In this document: positions 51,657 to 61,125 of the stretch, one piece after another
Position numbering within the stretch: position 1 is the first letter of the stretch
Layout: each line of letters begins with the position of its first letter
Origin: Tolypothrix sp. PCC 7910
Lineage (GTDB): Bacteria; Cyanobacteriota; Cyanobacteriia; Cyanobacteriales; Nostocaceae
Direction of reading: 5' to 3'
DNA: 64,000 bases
Assembly (NCBI RefSeq): GCF_011769525.1
Contig: NZ_CP050440.1
Span: 186,001 to 250,000 of the forward strand
The notes under the pieces: generated by a model
The model's database searches: none
Told to the model about the DNA's origin: nothing
The model's input: the letters and a program-made list of their open reading frames with translations, nothing else
Position numbers and translations under genes: made by a program

Positions 51657-51754
51657 ATTGTGTAATCAAATATTATTCACTCAGCAACGCCACTTGCTTT
51701 AAGCCGGGAAACCCGTCCAACGCAGTGGCTCCTCAGCACTCACAACTCCATCTA

Positions 51755-52195
51755 CTAATTTGACGGCTTCTGTTGTTGCGAAATTGAGAGGGTGTAGTTA
51801 TACTGTCGTTTTGATGATTCACCGATATAAAAAGAGTATTCTCCTGCTTGCCAGAAACCAGACATCTCTGCTTTTCCGCCAGAGTAACTGTCTGCTTGAA
51901 CACAGAAGCGTCCTCCTGGGCCAGCAATCAGCAGGGTTGGTTGTCCTTGACTCTCAACTGTAACGCGCAAATAAGGTAATGACTCTTCCACCTTAATAAC
52001 TTGGCTGGGTTCAGCGGGAATATTGCCACAATTACTTGCCACCGAACCGCCAGAATTGCCATTTAAAACTAGCGGATCTGTCCGGAGATTGGCATTAATG
52101 ACGCTGGGGGGATTCTTGGCGAAATTAGCATCAGTAAAAACTAAATTCATCGCCAAAGCTGCGGGAACAACCGTAAATAGTCTGTGCATTTTCAT
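51755..52195 (-). CDS. Exported protein of unknown function
   Basis: 146 residues. Signal peptide MKMHRLFTVVPAALAMNLVF ending near ANFA. The mature part contains a mostly beta-like sequence with GNSGGSVASNCGNIPAEPSQ, LRVTVESQGQPTLLIAGPGG and GEYSFYIGESSKRQYNYTLS. Two Cys (in NCGNI and RFCVQ) could form a disulphide. This resembles pre-peptidase C-terminal-like beta domains, but the match is not strong. GGGAG lies upstream, though far from the ATG. Confidence 0.65.
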   Translation of the reverse strand: MKMHRLFTVVPAALAMNLVFTDANFAKNPPSVINANLRTDPLVLNGNSGGSVASNCGNIPAEPSQVIKVEESLPYLRVTVESQGQPTLLIAGPGGRFCVQADSYSGGKAEMSGFWQAGEYSFYIGESSKRQYNYTLSISQQQKPSN

Positions 52196-52652
52196 ATTAT
52201 TAAATTAATGCTCCCGACTGTGATCGAGCGATATTGTTAAACATAATCTAAGTTTTTAGACGATGCTAATAAATTTGTGTTCCCTAACACAGAGTATAAA
52301 ATTTTATCTTTGCAGACAAAAAAATATACCTTAAATAAGATGAAAAAAGTATAAAGTTGTTGCATAGTAAGTATTTGTAAATAAATAACACTTGCTGGTA
52401 AGTGATATACCAAAGTTACCAGTATGATTTTTCTTTATTAATCTTTGTTTTATGGCAAGTCCCGTACTATTTCGGAATTTCCGGATTAGCAATGAGAAAT
52501 CATGAAATCCTTGCCATGAAGCTGTTTGAAAAATTTATGCCTGTAATTTTTTAAGAAAAAGATACTCTGCCTTAACTAAAAATGTCTAGCAAACACATAC
52601 ATTAGCTAAAATCACAGACAAAACCGCTTATAAGCTGAGGTAGAAAAGATAG
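52196..52652. other. Intergenic, nothing recognised
   Basis: 457 AT-rich bases between divergent genes. No clear repeat or RNA motif was seen. Confidence 0.4.
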
Positions 52653-52997
52653 ATGAATCCTCAACCTGATGAAGATTTGCAACGTCGTCTCCAAAACCTA
52701 GAGGCAGAGATTAATTCCTCCCCAACAGAGGTTTCCCAGCCAGAAAAACAAAAACAGCCATTTGAGTTTAGTTTTGAGAGTTTAAACTCGCAACTAACAA
52801 AATTGCAAAGCTGGTTCAATACCTTGTCTGGAACTAAAAAGATAGTATTTTTAGGCGTGACGGCTGTAGTAGGTATTGTGATGTTGCAAGCAGTACTAAA
52901 ACTCGTAGCTTCTGTAATTAGCCTGGCAGTGTTGGCAGTGTTGGTGTATGTTGGATACAAATTTTTTGTGTCTAATAGTTTTCAGCAGAAAAAATAG
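52653..52997 (+). CDS. Small protein with coiled coil and C-terminal membrane span
   Basis: 114 residues. The start MNPQPDEDLQRRLQNLEAEI forms a short coiled coil, followed by a Pro/Gln-rich linker, LTKLQSWFNTLSGTKKI and one long hydrophobic region (about 69-107: VFLGVTAVVGIVMLQAVLKL onward) that may cross the membrane twice. It stands 54 bases before the RDD/pentapeptide gene on the same strand, so probably in an operon with it. Related proteins are frequent in cyanobacteria, without assigned function. Confidence 0.68.
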   Translation: MNPQPDEDLQRRLQNLEAEINSSPTEVSQPEKQKQPFEFSFESLNSQLTKLQSWFNTLSGTKKIVFLGVTAVVGIVMLQAVLKLVASVISLAVLAVLVYVGYKFFVSNSFQQKK

Positions 52998-53051
52998 TCT
53001 ATTTGTAACGATCCCGTAGTGGTGTGAAATAAAGTTAAAGGGAATTATACG

Positions 53052-55190
53052 ATGGCGACCCCAATTGTTAGGAGAAGTAATAATCAATCTAGTAGGTCAA
53101 AAGACCCGGAAAAATCGAGTTCACTGCCATTATTAAGCAAGCGCTTTGCAGCTTGGGCAACAGAAATGACGCTGGTGGTTGCCAGTGGTTTGGTTCCCTT
53201 CGGCTTTGGAGTGTATGCCAATTCTAGAAGTGATTTGAACCGTGTACCGCTGAATCCTGTTTTAGTGGTCACAGAAAGAGCGATCGCTAGGCCTTTAGCT
53301 TTGCCTGTTAGCTATGGTATTCGTAACGTAGCCTGGCCAACTAATATTTTGTGGAGCCTGGCTTTATTAGGGCCTGTGACGATTTCGACATGGCAGTTAT
53401 ATTTACTAGCAAAAACAGGTAGCACCATTCCCAAACGTAGATTTGGGATTAAAGTGGTGAACGAGCAAGGAACAGCGCCGGGTTTTGGCGCTGTGGTAAT
53501 CCGCGAAGGATTAGGACGTTGGACTGTACCGTTATCTGTAGCCTATCTGCTGTGGCGCTACAGTTTAGCCTTTCCTAACTTAGGAATTTTCGCAGTTTTG
53601 GCCTTATTAGCGATCGCATCTGAAGGAATTGGCTTACCTGCAAAAAATGGGCGGCGGGCAATACATGATATTTTGGCAGGTACTTATACAGTAGATGCCA
53701 CTCGCCCTTTACCAGCTTCATTTTCAGATGCTAGCCGCGAAAGTCAAGCCGCTGTCAGCAGTGATGCTGAGTCATTGGCGGACGATCAAGAAGGAGCCAC
53801 GGCATCAGACAATACACCAGCACATCCTCTAGTGGCACTGATTCGGCGTAATCCTAATCTCACACTGATGGGTGTAACACTGGTTAGTATGGTAGCTGTG
53901 TTGGCAACTTTGGTGGGTACTCAAGTCTACATCCAAACTCAAGAAACTCAGCGGAAATCGCAGCAAATCAACAGCCAACAGTTTCTAGAACTCGTCAAAC
54001 AACTTAACTCTAGCTCAATTGCTACTCTGGAAGAACGCCGCAGTGCAATTGTAGCAATGGGTACTCTTAACGACCCCCAAGCAATTCAATTTTTAGCAGA
54101 TCTACTGGTTAAGGAAACTAACCCTACCCTAGTAGATACAGTACAACAAGCTTTGGCAAATATCGGTATCAAAGCCTTACCGGAGTTAAAAAATCAAAAT
54201 CAGTTTCTTGCTGGAGAATTGGGTTCTGGAGGTAATTATGCATTCCAGCGATTACAACTCAATCAAAAAGCCATCAACAAAATTCTCGCTGTTTACAGTG
54301 GTCAAAGTAACGGCCTTGATTTGAGCCGCAGCCAATTAGGTGTTGTCGGTTCTGGAGAAAATTCCTCGTTCAACTTAGTCTTAGATAACGTTGATTTATC
54401 TGGAATTAAATTCAAATCCGCCAATCTCAATCAAGCTAGCTTTAAAGGCACTCGTTTTCGCAGTGTTGGTGAAGATGGACGCTGGGACACCTACGATGAT
54501 GTCATTGCTGATTTAACTCAGGTGCAGATGAAGCAAGCCAATCTCACCGATGCTAATCTTAGCCGGGTATTGCTAAACCGTAGCGATTTGAGCCGCGCTA
54601 CTCTCAACAGGGCTAACTTATCTGATGCTCGTTTAATTGCTGCTAACCTCAGCAGCGCCCAGCTAGTGGGAGCCGATTTGCGTGGTGCAGTATTAGAAAA
54701 TGCCAGCTTAACTGGGGCAGATTTAGGCGATGCCAAATTAAACGAAGCTGATTTATATGCAGCTCGTTTAGGACGTGTAGTGGCAATAGGCACTCAGTTG
54801 TCCTATGCCAACTTAACCAAAACCGATTGGCAAGGCTCAGATTTATCTGGCGCTGATTTAGAACGTGTTAATCTCAGCAATGCGAACTTGAGCGCTACTC
54901 GTATGACTGGCGCAGTTTTGCGTTCTGCTCAAATGGAAAACGCCAACTTGCAAAATGCTGATTTGAGCCTTGTTGATTTACGGGGCGCAAATGTTGCTGG
55001 CGCTGATTTTAAAAATGCAGTTCTTTCGCCCAACAAACAAGATCCAGCAGATGAATTTGTCCAAACACCATCTAAAGGTTCCGTTTCTGCTGTAGTCCAA
55101 GGAGTTGATTTTTCTCAAGCTAAAAACTTAGATCCCAAACAGCTCGCTTACATTTGTACTCAAGGCGGGATTCATCCGCGTTGTCCGTAG
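53052..55190 (+). CDS. RDD-domain membrane protein with pentapeptide repeats
   Basis: 712 residues. An N-terminal RDD domain (about 25-215, RFAAWATEMTLVVASGLVPF and GRRAIHDILAGTYTV) is followed by an acidic linker, one more span (about 275-297), a HEAT-like segment (320-380: RRSAIVAMGTLNDPQAIQFL) and 30 or so pentapeptides (about 425-660, A(D/N)Lxx pattern such as ANLTDANLSRVLLNRSDLSR). The repeat domain should form a right-handed four-sided helix, likely outside the membrane part. The C-terminal 50 residues end with CTQGGIHPRCP. Function unknown; RDD proteins are sometimes linked to ion transport. Confidence 0.82.
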   Translation: MATPIVRRSNNQSSRSKDPEKSSSLPLLSKRFAAWATEMTLVVASGLVPFGFGVYANSRSDLNRVPLNPVLVVTERAIARPLALPVSYGIRNVAWPTNILWSLALLGPVTISTWQLYLLAKTGSTIPKRRFGIKVVNEQGTAPGFGAVVIREGLGRWTVPLSVAYLLWRYSLAFPNLGIFAVLALLAIASEGIGLPAKNGRRAIHDILAGTYTVDATRPLPASFSDASRESQAAVSSDAESLADDQEGATASDNTPAHPLVALIRRNPNLTLMGVTLVSMVAVLATLVGTQVYIQTQETQRKSQQINSQQFLELVKQLNSSSIATLEERRSAIVAMGTLNDPQAIQFLADLLVKETNPTLVDTVQQALANIGIKALPELKNQNQFLAGELGSGGNYAFQRLQLNQKAINKILAVYSGQSNGLDLSRSQLGVVGSGENSSFNLVLDNVDLSGIKFKSANLNQASFKGTRFRSVGEDGRWDTYDDVIADLTQVQMKQANLTDANLSRVLLNRSDLSRATLNRANLSDARLIAANLSSAQLVGADLRGAVLENASLTGADLGDAKLNEADLYAARLGRVVAIGTQLSYANLTKTDWQGSDLSGADLERVNLSNANLSATRMTGAVLRSAQMENANLQNADLSLVDLRGANVAGADFKNAVLSPNKQDPADEFVQTPSKGSVSAVVQGVDFSQAKNLDPKQLAYICTQGGIHPRCP

Positions 55191-55419
55191 GCTGGGGATT
55201 GGTGATTGGGGACTGGGAACTGGGGAACTCGGGGCCCCCACAACCTTAGGGAGTGGGGATAAGAGAGAAATAAAAAATGCCCATTACCTATTACCTATTA
55301 CCAATCACCAATTACCCATTACCCAATGCCCAATGCCCCGTGCCCAATACCCAATAACAGCGGTAACATAGGTATTAAAAGGAACCATTATAATTTCAAA
55401 TGGTGTGAGGAAACGGGCA

Positions 55420-55914
55420 ATGAAGCATCTCCGGTCTTTGGTTGTAGTTCTGGGTGCTAGTTCGCTGTTGAATATGGGTACAAGCAGTCAACCAGCACAA
55501 GCTCAAGTTGCTTATGGCAGTTATGTTGGTGTGGGCCCTTCTGTAGGATTAAGTGATGGGGCGCAAATTGGTGGGGTGGTTGCGTTTCGTTATAAGCTTT
55601 TGGAATCGCCGATTTCTTTTCGTGCCCAAGCTTTAATCGGTAATGGTACAGCAATTGTGCCTACGGTTTCTTATGATGTCCCTATCAACTGGCAAACTGA
55701 TGCCTACTTGGGTGCGGGATTGGCATTAGCTAGTGGTGATGATCCATCTCCTGTAGGTAATAAGATTAGTTTTGCTTTGCAACCAGGAATTGATTACACC
55801 GTCCCCAATAGCAATACTGTACTTTTTGGCAACGCGATTATCGCTTTTGATGCCTACCGCAATGGTGGTGGTACTGCTTTTTCTTTGCAAGGTGGTGTAG
55901 GTTTAAGATTTTAA
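55420..55914 (+). CDS. Small outer-membrane-type beta protein
   Basis: 164 residues from ATG at 55420, with GAGG about ten bases upstream. Signal peptide MKHLRSLVVVLGASSLLNMG to PAQAQ. The mature part has alternating beta strands with glycines (VAYGSYVGVGPSVGLSDGAQ, QLGGVVAFRYKLL-like, FALQPGIDYTVP) and ends GGVGLRF, a terminal Phe like outer-membrane barrel proteins. About 135 mature residues would allow an eight-stranded barrel. No known family; structure is inferred from pattern only. Confidence 0.65.
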   Translation: MKHLRSLVVVLGASSLLNMGTSSQPAQAQVAYGSYVGVGPSVGLSDGAQIGGVVAFRYKLLESPISFRAQALIGNGTAIVPTVSYDVPINWQTDAYLGAGLALASGDDPSPVGNKISFALQPGIDYTVPNSNTVLFGNAIIAFDAYRNGGGTAFSLQGGVGLRF

Positions 55915-55940
55915 TGTCTGAATTGAATATAAAACCTAAA

Positions 55941-55972
55941 TTCCCAAGTCTTGGAGGCGTGGGATTTTTTTA
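55941..55972 (+). terminator. Probable terminator after the beta-barrel-like gene
   Basis: TCCCA and TGGGA flank an inner CCAAG/CTTGG pair and are followed by seven T. It is 27 bases beyond the stop. Confidence 0.6.
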
Positions 55973-56009
55973 TATTTTTCAACACAGTCCCTATGAACAG
56001 TATGGGTCA

Positions 56010-56147
56010 ATACGCTTGGGTTAAAATCATTAGCGATTGATTTATTACTTGTTAAATTAAGTCAGATCAATTGGGGGATTCTCCCCCAAACCCCCTCCAA
56101 AATTATTGTTCTGTTTTGTTGTTGAGTCACTAGCTTTTTGTTTTTGT
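56010..56147. repeat. Long dispersed repeat, copy 2
   Basis: Same order of blocks as 23026-23183 but without the internal duplication. It stands 60 bases before a cobalamin riboswitch. Confidence 0.8.
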
Positions 56148-56209
56148 AGAACTCAGTACTTTCAAAGAGTAAACACACAGGGACGCAGAGTTGTGTATGA
56201 TCGAACAGG

Positions 56210-56350
56210 TCACTTGGTTCTGGTGGGGATCAGCCATCAGAGGTAACGGGGAAAGTTCGGTGTGAATCCGGCACTGTCCCGCAACTGTGAAGCAATTTGA
56301 GATTAGCAGTCAATTTCTCGATTGTGTAAGTCAGAACGCCCACCAAAGTT
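56210..56350 (+). ncRNA. Cobalamin riboswitch 1
   Basis: The B12 core is clear: GGGGAAAGTTCGGTGTGAATC, followed by CGGCACTGTCCCGCAACTGTGA; the 3' part reads GTAAGTCAGAACGCCC. TGGTGGG (56222-56228) pairs with CCCACCA (56339-56345), giving the closing stem P1. It ends just 33 bases before the DUF1636 start, so it probably blocks translation or transcription of DUF1636-CobK when cobalamin is bound. Confidence 0.93.
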
Positions 56351-56382
56351 GATTGTTTTGTTCTCACATCTGCGAGGTACAG

Positions 56383-56796
56383 ATGACTGCTGTGAATATT
56401 TCTGCAAGTAATTTGGGTGAGTGTTCCCATACTCTATTTGTTTGCAAAACCTGTGCCAGTGTTTGGCAAGATGGAAAGCGTGTAGGCGAAAGTGGTGGGG
56501 AAATGCTATTACAAAAACTAGAAATTCTGGCTCAAGATTGGGAGTTGCGAGATCAGTTTCCCATTCAGCAAGTGGAATGCATGAGTGCTTGTAACCGTTC
56601 CTGTGTTGTCGCCTTTGCTGCACAAGGTAAAACTACATATCTGTTTGGTGATTTGGCGGTGGATGATTGTGCATCTGCTGTTTTGGAATGCGCTAGTCAA
56701 TACTACAGCAAGCCTGATGGTTTACTACCTTGGTCAGAACGCCCAGCAGCCTTGAAAAAGGGTGTTTTGGCGAAGATTCCCCCGATTGGGGGATGA
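56383..56796 (+). CDS. DUF1636 protein, riboswitch-controlled
   Basis: 137 residues from ATG at 56383 with GAGG six bases upstream. The Cys pattern FVCKTCASVW, then QVECMSACNRSCVVAF resembles thioredoxin-like [2Fe-2S] ferredoxins, and members of DUF1636 are often found with cobalamin genes. Its role is unknown; a metal- or cluster-binding helper in corrin synthesis or cobalt handling is a reasonable guess given the B12 riboswitch directly upstream. CobK follows after 134 bases. Confidence 0.85.
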   Translation: MTAVNISASNLGECSHTLFVCKTCASVWQDGKRVGESGGEMLLQKLEILAQDWELRDQFPIQQVECMSACNRSCVVAFAAQGKTTYLFGDLAVDDCASAVLECASQYYSKPDGLLPWSERPAALKKGVLAKIPPIGG

Positions 56797-56930
56797 GGAG
56801 ATTGGGGACTAGGTACTAGGGATTGGGGACTGGGGAAAGGGAGATGGGGGAGATGAGGTAGATGAGGGAGACAATACCAAACACTAAACATCCCATTACC
56901 AATTACCCATTACCCATTACCAAATGACAA

Positions 56931-57677
56931 ATGACAAACACCAAAGTTTTAATTTTAGGTGGGACGGGAGATGCAGCGGAAATAGCTGCAAGAGTTGCTA
57001 CTATCCCAGAAGTGGAAGCGATCGCATCTTTGGCTGGTCGTACTCGTCAACCGTCAATTCCGTCTGGAAATGTGAGAATTGGCGGGTTTGGTGGTGTGGC
57101 GGGTTTGGTTAGCTATTTGCAAGAGATGAGTATTGATTTTGTGATAGATGCTACTCATCCCTTTGCTAGCCAGATTTCTTGGAATGCGGCGGCGGCTACT
57201 GCTGAAGTTGGTATTCCTCGTTTGCTGTTCAATCGTCCTGCATGGGAAAAGCTAAATGGCGATCGCTGGATTGAAGTTGAGAGTATTACTGATGCAGCCG
57301 CAGCACTATCAAATCAAGCACAACGAGTATTTTTAACTGTTGGTAGACAAGAACTCAGCGCTTTTGCACATCTAGAAGGAATTTGGTTTTTGATGCGGGT
57401 AATCGATTCGCCTAGCGCTGATGCTTTGACTCCGCCGGGTTTGGTATTGTGCGATCGCGGCCCTTTTGCTTTAGATAATGAACGAGAAATTCTTATTCAC
57501 TACAAAATAGATACTATCGTTAGCAAAAATAGTGGCGGTGATGCGACTTATGCCAAAATTATTGCGGCACGAGAACTCGGTATACAAGTTGTGATGGTAA
57601 AACGTCCAGCTATACCGCCAGGTGAACAAGTAAGTAATGTTGAAGATGTTGTGGCTTGGTTGCTGGGTAATTTGTAA
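56931..57677 (+). CDS. cobK: Precorrin-6A reductase CobK/CbiJ
   Basis: 248 residues. It reduces precorrin-6A with NAD(P)H in cobalamin synthesis. The N-terminal Rossmann-like start KVLILGGTGDAAEIAARVA, the conserved DATHPFASQISWNAAAA and the C-terminal SKNSGGDATYAKIIAARELG are family motifs. The start codon lies in a short AATGACA repeat. Upstream are DUF1636 and the riboswitch; the next gene is a Uma2-type protein 74 bases downstream. Confidence 0.93.
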   Translation: MTNTKVLILGGTGDAAEIAARVATIPEVEAIASLAGRTRQPSIPSGNVRIGGFGGVAGLVSYLQEMSIDFVIDATHPFASQISWNAAAATAEVGIPRLLFNRPAWEKLNGDRWIEVESITDAAAALSNQAQRVFLTVGRQELSAFAHLEGIWFLMRVIDSPSADALTPPGLVLCDRGPFALDNEREILIHYKIDTIVSKNSGGDATYAKIIAARELGIQVVMVKRPAIPPGEQVSNVEDVVAWLLGNL

Positions 57678-57751
57678 TTCGTCATTAAATGGAAGCAAGA
57701 ACACTCATTTAAAATGAAGGAAAGTATTCACAATACCTGGAGTGATGCTAC

Positions 57752-58465
57752 ATGGTGACACAACGACAGCCACAGCAACCACATATTCATGAAACTCCAG
57801 CTTTAATTCCACCTTTAGAAAGCGGTGATAGATTGTCGCGCCATGAATTTGAGCGTCGCTATCAAGCTATGCCAAATCATAAAAAAGCTGAATTAATTGA
57901 AGGAGTCGTCTACTTGGCATCACCTCTACGTTTTAAACGTCATGCAGAACCACACGGTAAGGTTGTTATTTGGTTGGGAACCTATCAAATTGCAACTCCT
58001 GGTGTCAATTTAGGAATTGAACCAACTGTCAGGCTAGATCAAGATAATGAACCACAACCAGATGCAGTTTTATTCATCGATCAAAGCTGGGGGGGACAGT
58101 CACGTTTAACAGAGGATGACTATATTGAAGGCGCACCAGAGTTAGTTATAGAAATTGCTGCTAGTAGTGCAGCTTATGATTTACACGATAAAAAAAAGGC
58201 TTATCGGCGTAATGGTATTCAAGAATATATTGTTTGGCAGATATTAGAAAATAAGCTGGATTGGTTCTGCTTACAGGAAAGTGAATATGTGCCTTTAGAA
58301 GCTAATGCAGATGGTATTTTGCAAAGTCAAGTAATGCCGGGTTTATGGTTAGCTGTTTCAGCTTTACTGGATGGGGATATGTCTCAAGTAATGGCGGTTT
58401 TACAAGCAGGGTTGAGTTCGCCTGAACATACAGAATTTGTGGCAAGATTAGCAGGGAATAAGTAG
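57752..58465 (+). CDS. Uma2-family (DUF820) PD-(D/E)xK protein
   Basis: 237 residues. Restriction-endonuclease-like fold common in cyanobacteria, often in dozens of copies: MPNHKKAELIEGVVYLASPL, the Asp in EPQPDAVLFIDQ, and ELVIEIAASSAAYDLHDKKK as the catalytic ExK-like segment. GGAG lies nine bases before the ATG. The role of this family is unsettled. Its place after CobK is probably chance, though it may share the transcript. Confidence 0.85.
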   Translation: MVTQRQPQQPHIHETPALIPPLESGDRLSRHEFERRYQAMPNHKKAELIEGVVYLASPLRFKRHAEPHGKVVIWLGTYQIATPGVNLGIEPTVRLDQDNEPQPDAVLFIDQSWGGQSRLTEDDYIEGAPELVIEIAASSAAYDLHDKKKAYRRNGIQEYIVWQILENKLDWFCLQESEYVPLEANADGILQSQVMPGLWLAVSALLDGDMSQVMAVLQAGLSSPEHTEFVARLAGNK

Positions 58466-58525
58466 CAGGATAAACAATAAATAATTACCCACAGATAAAC
58501 GCCGATAAAAACGGGAAATAAATTA

Positions 58526-59767
58526 TTAATGTATAGCAAAAGATTTTATTGCTATCCACTGAGTGACAGGTGCCATTCCTCGCCAGCCTAAAAATTTACC
58601 GATTGGTTCAGCGCGTTGAATTGCAATGCGGGTGAAGTTTCCACCAACTTTTTCATACCAGTTAAATAAGGTTTGTTCGCCTTCAATAGTGACAACATTG
58701 GCAACTAACCTACCACCTGGTTTGAGTGCTGACCAACAAATATCAAATAAACCATCGGCTGTTACGCTACCGCCGATAAAAATAGCATCAGGTTGAGGTA
58801 AATTTTGCAGAGAATTTGGTGCTTTTCCGGCAACAATTTGCAGATTTGGTACACCTAAAGCGGCTGCATTATCGGCAATGTATTGCAATCTAGTTGAGTT
58901 TTGTTCAATCGCGATCGCACGACATCGAGGGTGAGTCCGCATCCATTCTATGGAAATTGAACCGCAACCCGCGCCTACATCCCACAAGAGTTCTCCTGGT
59001 ATTGGTGCTAGGGTAGCTAGGGTAATGGCCCTGACTTCATGTTTGGTTAATTGTCCATCGTGATGATAGGCGTTATCTGGTAATCCTGGGATTCTGGGCA
59101 AAGATACAACCCCAGAATCAGCAACACAATCAACTGCGATCGCATTTAAGGCGGCGATATCTGTTTCATTCCAAGATGCTGCGGTACTTTCTACAATGCG
59201 TTCCTGTGTACCACCCATCCTTTCTAAAACCGTAATTTTACTGTTACCAAAGCCGCGTTGTGTCAAAATTTTTGCCACAATCCCAGGTGTGTCTTTACCT
59301 GCACTCAAAATCAGCAGTCGCGCCCCAGCATAAATATAAGACTGAATCAGTTCAGGTGGACGACCGCACAAGCTGACGGTTTCTACTTCTGTTAATGACC
59401 ATCCTAATCTGGCACAGGCGAGACTGAAAGCTGAAGGTGCAGGAATAATCGTGATTTCGGAGATAGGAATTTGCTTTGTTAAAGTGACACCAATCCCGTA
59501 ACACATGGGATCGCCGCTGGCGAGGACACATACAGCTTGGCCGCGATGTTGGATAATGTCGGCTACTGAGTTGCTAATGGGAGAAGTCCAGGTAATTTTC
59601 TGGCGTTGATCGTCGCTAGGAAGCATTGCTAAATGGCGATCGCCTCCTACTATAATTTCAGCTTGATCCACTAGGGAACGAGCGATCGCACTTAACCCCT
59701 GTAATCCATCTTCACCAATGCCAACAATCGAAAGCCATTTACCTACCATTTTCGCTAAAAAATACAT
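58526..59767 (-). CDS. cobL: Precorrin-6Y C5,15-methyltransferase (decarboxylating) CobL/CbiET
   Basis: 413 residues. Bifunctional enzyme: the N-terminal CbiE half methylates C5/C15 (IVGIGEDGLQGLSAIARSLV, LASGDPMCYGIG), and the C-terminal CbiT half (about 215-413) has the SAM motif LLWDVGAGCGSISIEWMRTH and decarboxylates. The start may be ATG at 59749, which fits the CbiE family better. It follows a SAM-methyltransferase gene after three bases on the minus strand, convergent with the CobK unit. Confidence 0.92.
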   Translation of the reverse strand: MYFLAKMVGKWLSIVGIGEDGLQGLSAIARSLVDQAEIIVGGDRHLAMLPSDDQRQKITWTSPISNSVADIIQHRGQAVCVLASGDPMCYGIGVTLTKQIPISEITIIPAPSAFSLACARLGWSLTEVETVSLCGRPPELIQSYIYAGARLLILSAGKDTPGIVAKILTQRGFGNSKITVLERMGGTQERIVESTAASWNETDIAALNAIAVDCVADSGVVSLPRIPGLPDNAYHHDGQLTKHEVRAITLATLAPIPGELLWDVGAGCGSISIEWMRTHPRCRAIAIEQNSTRLQYIADNAAALGVPNLQIVAGKAPNSLQNLPQPDAIFIGGSVTADGLFDICWSALKPGGRLVANVVTIEGEQTLFNWYEKVGGNFTRIAIQRAEPIGKFLGWRGMAPVTQWIAIKSFAIH

Positions 59768-59770
59768 TAT

Positions 59771-60550
59771 TTAGACTTTAATAGCCACAATCCGAATTCT
59801 GCGGTAGTCTGCTGTCCAATTTCCTGATTGATAAAGAGTCGGACGCAAAGTATCTTCTACTTGCTGGATTACCTGTGCTTGTTGTTCAGTAGACATTCCC
59901 ACAAAGAAAGTGCTGGCAAACATTTTAATCCAGTTGGCGAGGCCTGCTTCTTTATCAGCTAACACAGTTGGGCGAGGATATAAGTTCGCATAAATTACCT
60001 CAAACCCTTGCCGTTCTAGCAGAGTAGTATATTCAGCAATACTGGGATAATACCAAGGATTCCTGGTTTGTGGTTCGGGAATTGCAATTGCTGTCAATGC
60101 ACTATACAAAGCTGAGACAATCGTTTGTACATTACCCTTACCGCCAAATTCTGCCACAAACCGTCCCCTGGGTTTGAGTGCTTGATGTATGGATGCGATC
60201 GCTAAATCTGCTTGTTTCACCCAATGTAAAACAGCGTTAGAAAACACCGCATCTACAGGCTGTTCAACTTGAAAATTTGTTGCATCAGCAACATCAAAGT
60301 GCAGATGAGGATAGTTTTGTCTAGCCTTCTCAATCATCTCAGGTGCGTGATCAATTCCCCATACCTCAGCCCCAGCTTGGGCAATTTTTTCTGTTAATTG
60401 TCCTGTACCACAACCGAGATCCAAAATTGATTCCCCTGGTTGAGGGTTGAGTAATTTTAACAAGTCTTCGCCATATTGCCAGACAAAAGCGTGTTTATCT
60501 TGATAAAGGGCAGTATTCCAATCATTATTTGGTACGGAAATATCAGTCAT
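59771..60550 (-). CDS. Class I SAM-dependent methyltransferase
   Basis: 259 residues. Motif I ESILDLGCGTGQLTEKIAQA, motif II VWGIDHAPEMIEKAR and the post-motif VFSNAVLHWVKQADLA resemble trans-aconitate methyltransferase-like proteins (Tam). It has no membrane span. The substrate cannot be told. It lies four bases upstream of CobL on the same strand, so cotranscription is likely; whether it has any link to corrin synthesis is unclear. Confidence 0.85.
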   Translation of the reverse strand: MTDISVPNNDWNTALYQDKHAFVWQYGEDLLKLLNPQPGESILDLGCGTGQLTEKIAQAGAEVWGIDHAPEMIEKARQNYPHLHFDVADATNFQVEQPVDAVFSNAVLHWVKQADLAIASIHQALKPRGRFVAEFGGKGNVQTIVSALYSALTAIAIPEPQTRNPWYYPSIAEYTTLLERQGFEVIYANLYPRPTVLADKEAGLANWIKMFASTFFVGMSTEQQAQVIQQVEDTLRPTLYQSGNWTADYRRIRIVAIKV

Positions 60551-60603
60551 ATCTAAAAATGAAAAATCTAAATTATGGAAGATATTTTATCTTCATATAA
60601 AAA

Positions 60604-61125
60604 TTATATAAATTCTCTGAAGATAGTTTCCATCGGTAAAAACAGTGAAAGAGGTTTATCTTTAAAAGGAATAAATTCGTATTTTAGATAGAATTCTTTT
60701 GCCTTCATATCTATAGCATCAACTCTCACAGCAAAAATGCCAATTTCTTGAGAAGCTTTGACTGCTCTCAAAAGTGCATCTACTAGTAATTCTCCTCCTA
60801 ATCCTTGCCCTGTGACTGAGTTATCTACAGCTAACTTACCAATTAGTATTGCTGGAATTGGATAGGTAGGCATTCCTTTTTGATCAGATTCTGGTAGAGA
60901 TGCAAACTCTATGACACTAGCACTAACTGTATAAAACCCTTCTATTTTTAAGGATTGAGATTGAGAAATAGCAACAAAAGTTTTAGCAATTCCTTTTTCA
61001 TGATTTTGTCGAGCGTATTTTTTGAGATAATCATTTAAAACTGGATAACCACAGTCAAAATTCTCTTTTTGATGCTTTTTATTAATAGGGACAAAATTCC
61101 ATCTTTTTTCAGACTCATTGTCCAT
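60604..61125 (-). CDS. GNAT acetyltransferase toxin (TacT-like)
   Basis: 173 residues. GNAT toxins of this group acetylate the amino group of charged tRNA and stop translation. Motifs: FDCGYPVLNDYLKKYARQNH and GIAKTFVAIS near the start, then LAVDNSVTGQGLGGELLVDA, the acetyl-CoA loop, and FAVRVDAIDMKAKEFYLKYE. It overlaps the antitoxin gene by 11 bases, the usual toxin-antitoxin arrangement. Activity not tested. Confidence 0.85.
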   Translation of the reverse strand: MDNESEKRWNFVPINKKHQKENFDCGYPVLNDYLKKYARQNHEKGIAKTFVAISQSQSLKIEGFYTVSASVIEFASLPESDQKGMPTYPIPAILIGKLAVDNSVTGQGLGGELLVDALLRAVKASQEIGIFAVRVDAIDMKAKEFYLKYEFIPFKDKPLSLFLPMETIFREFI

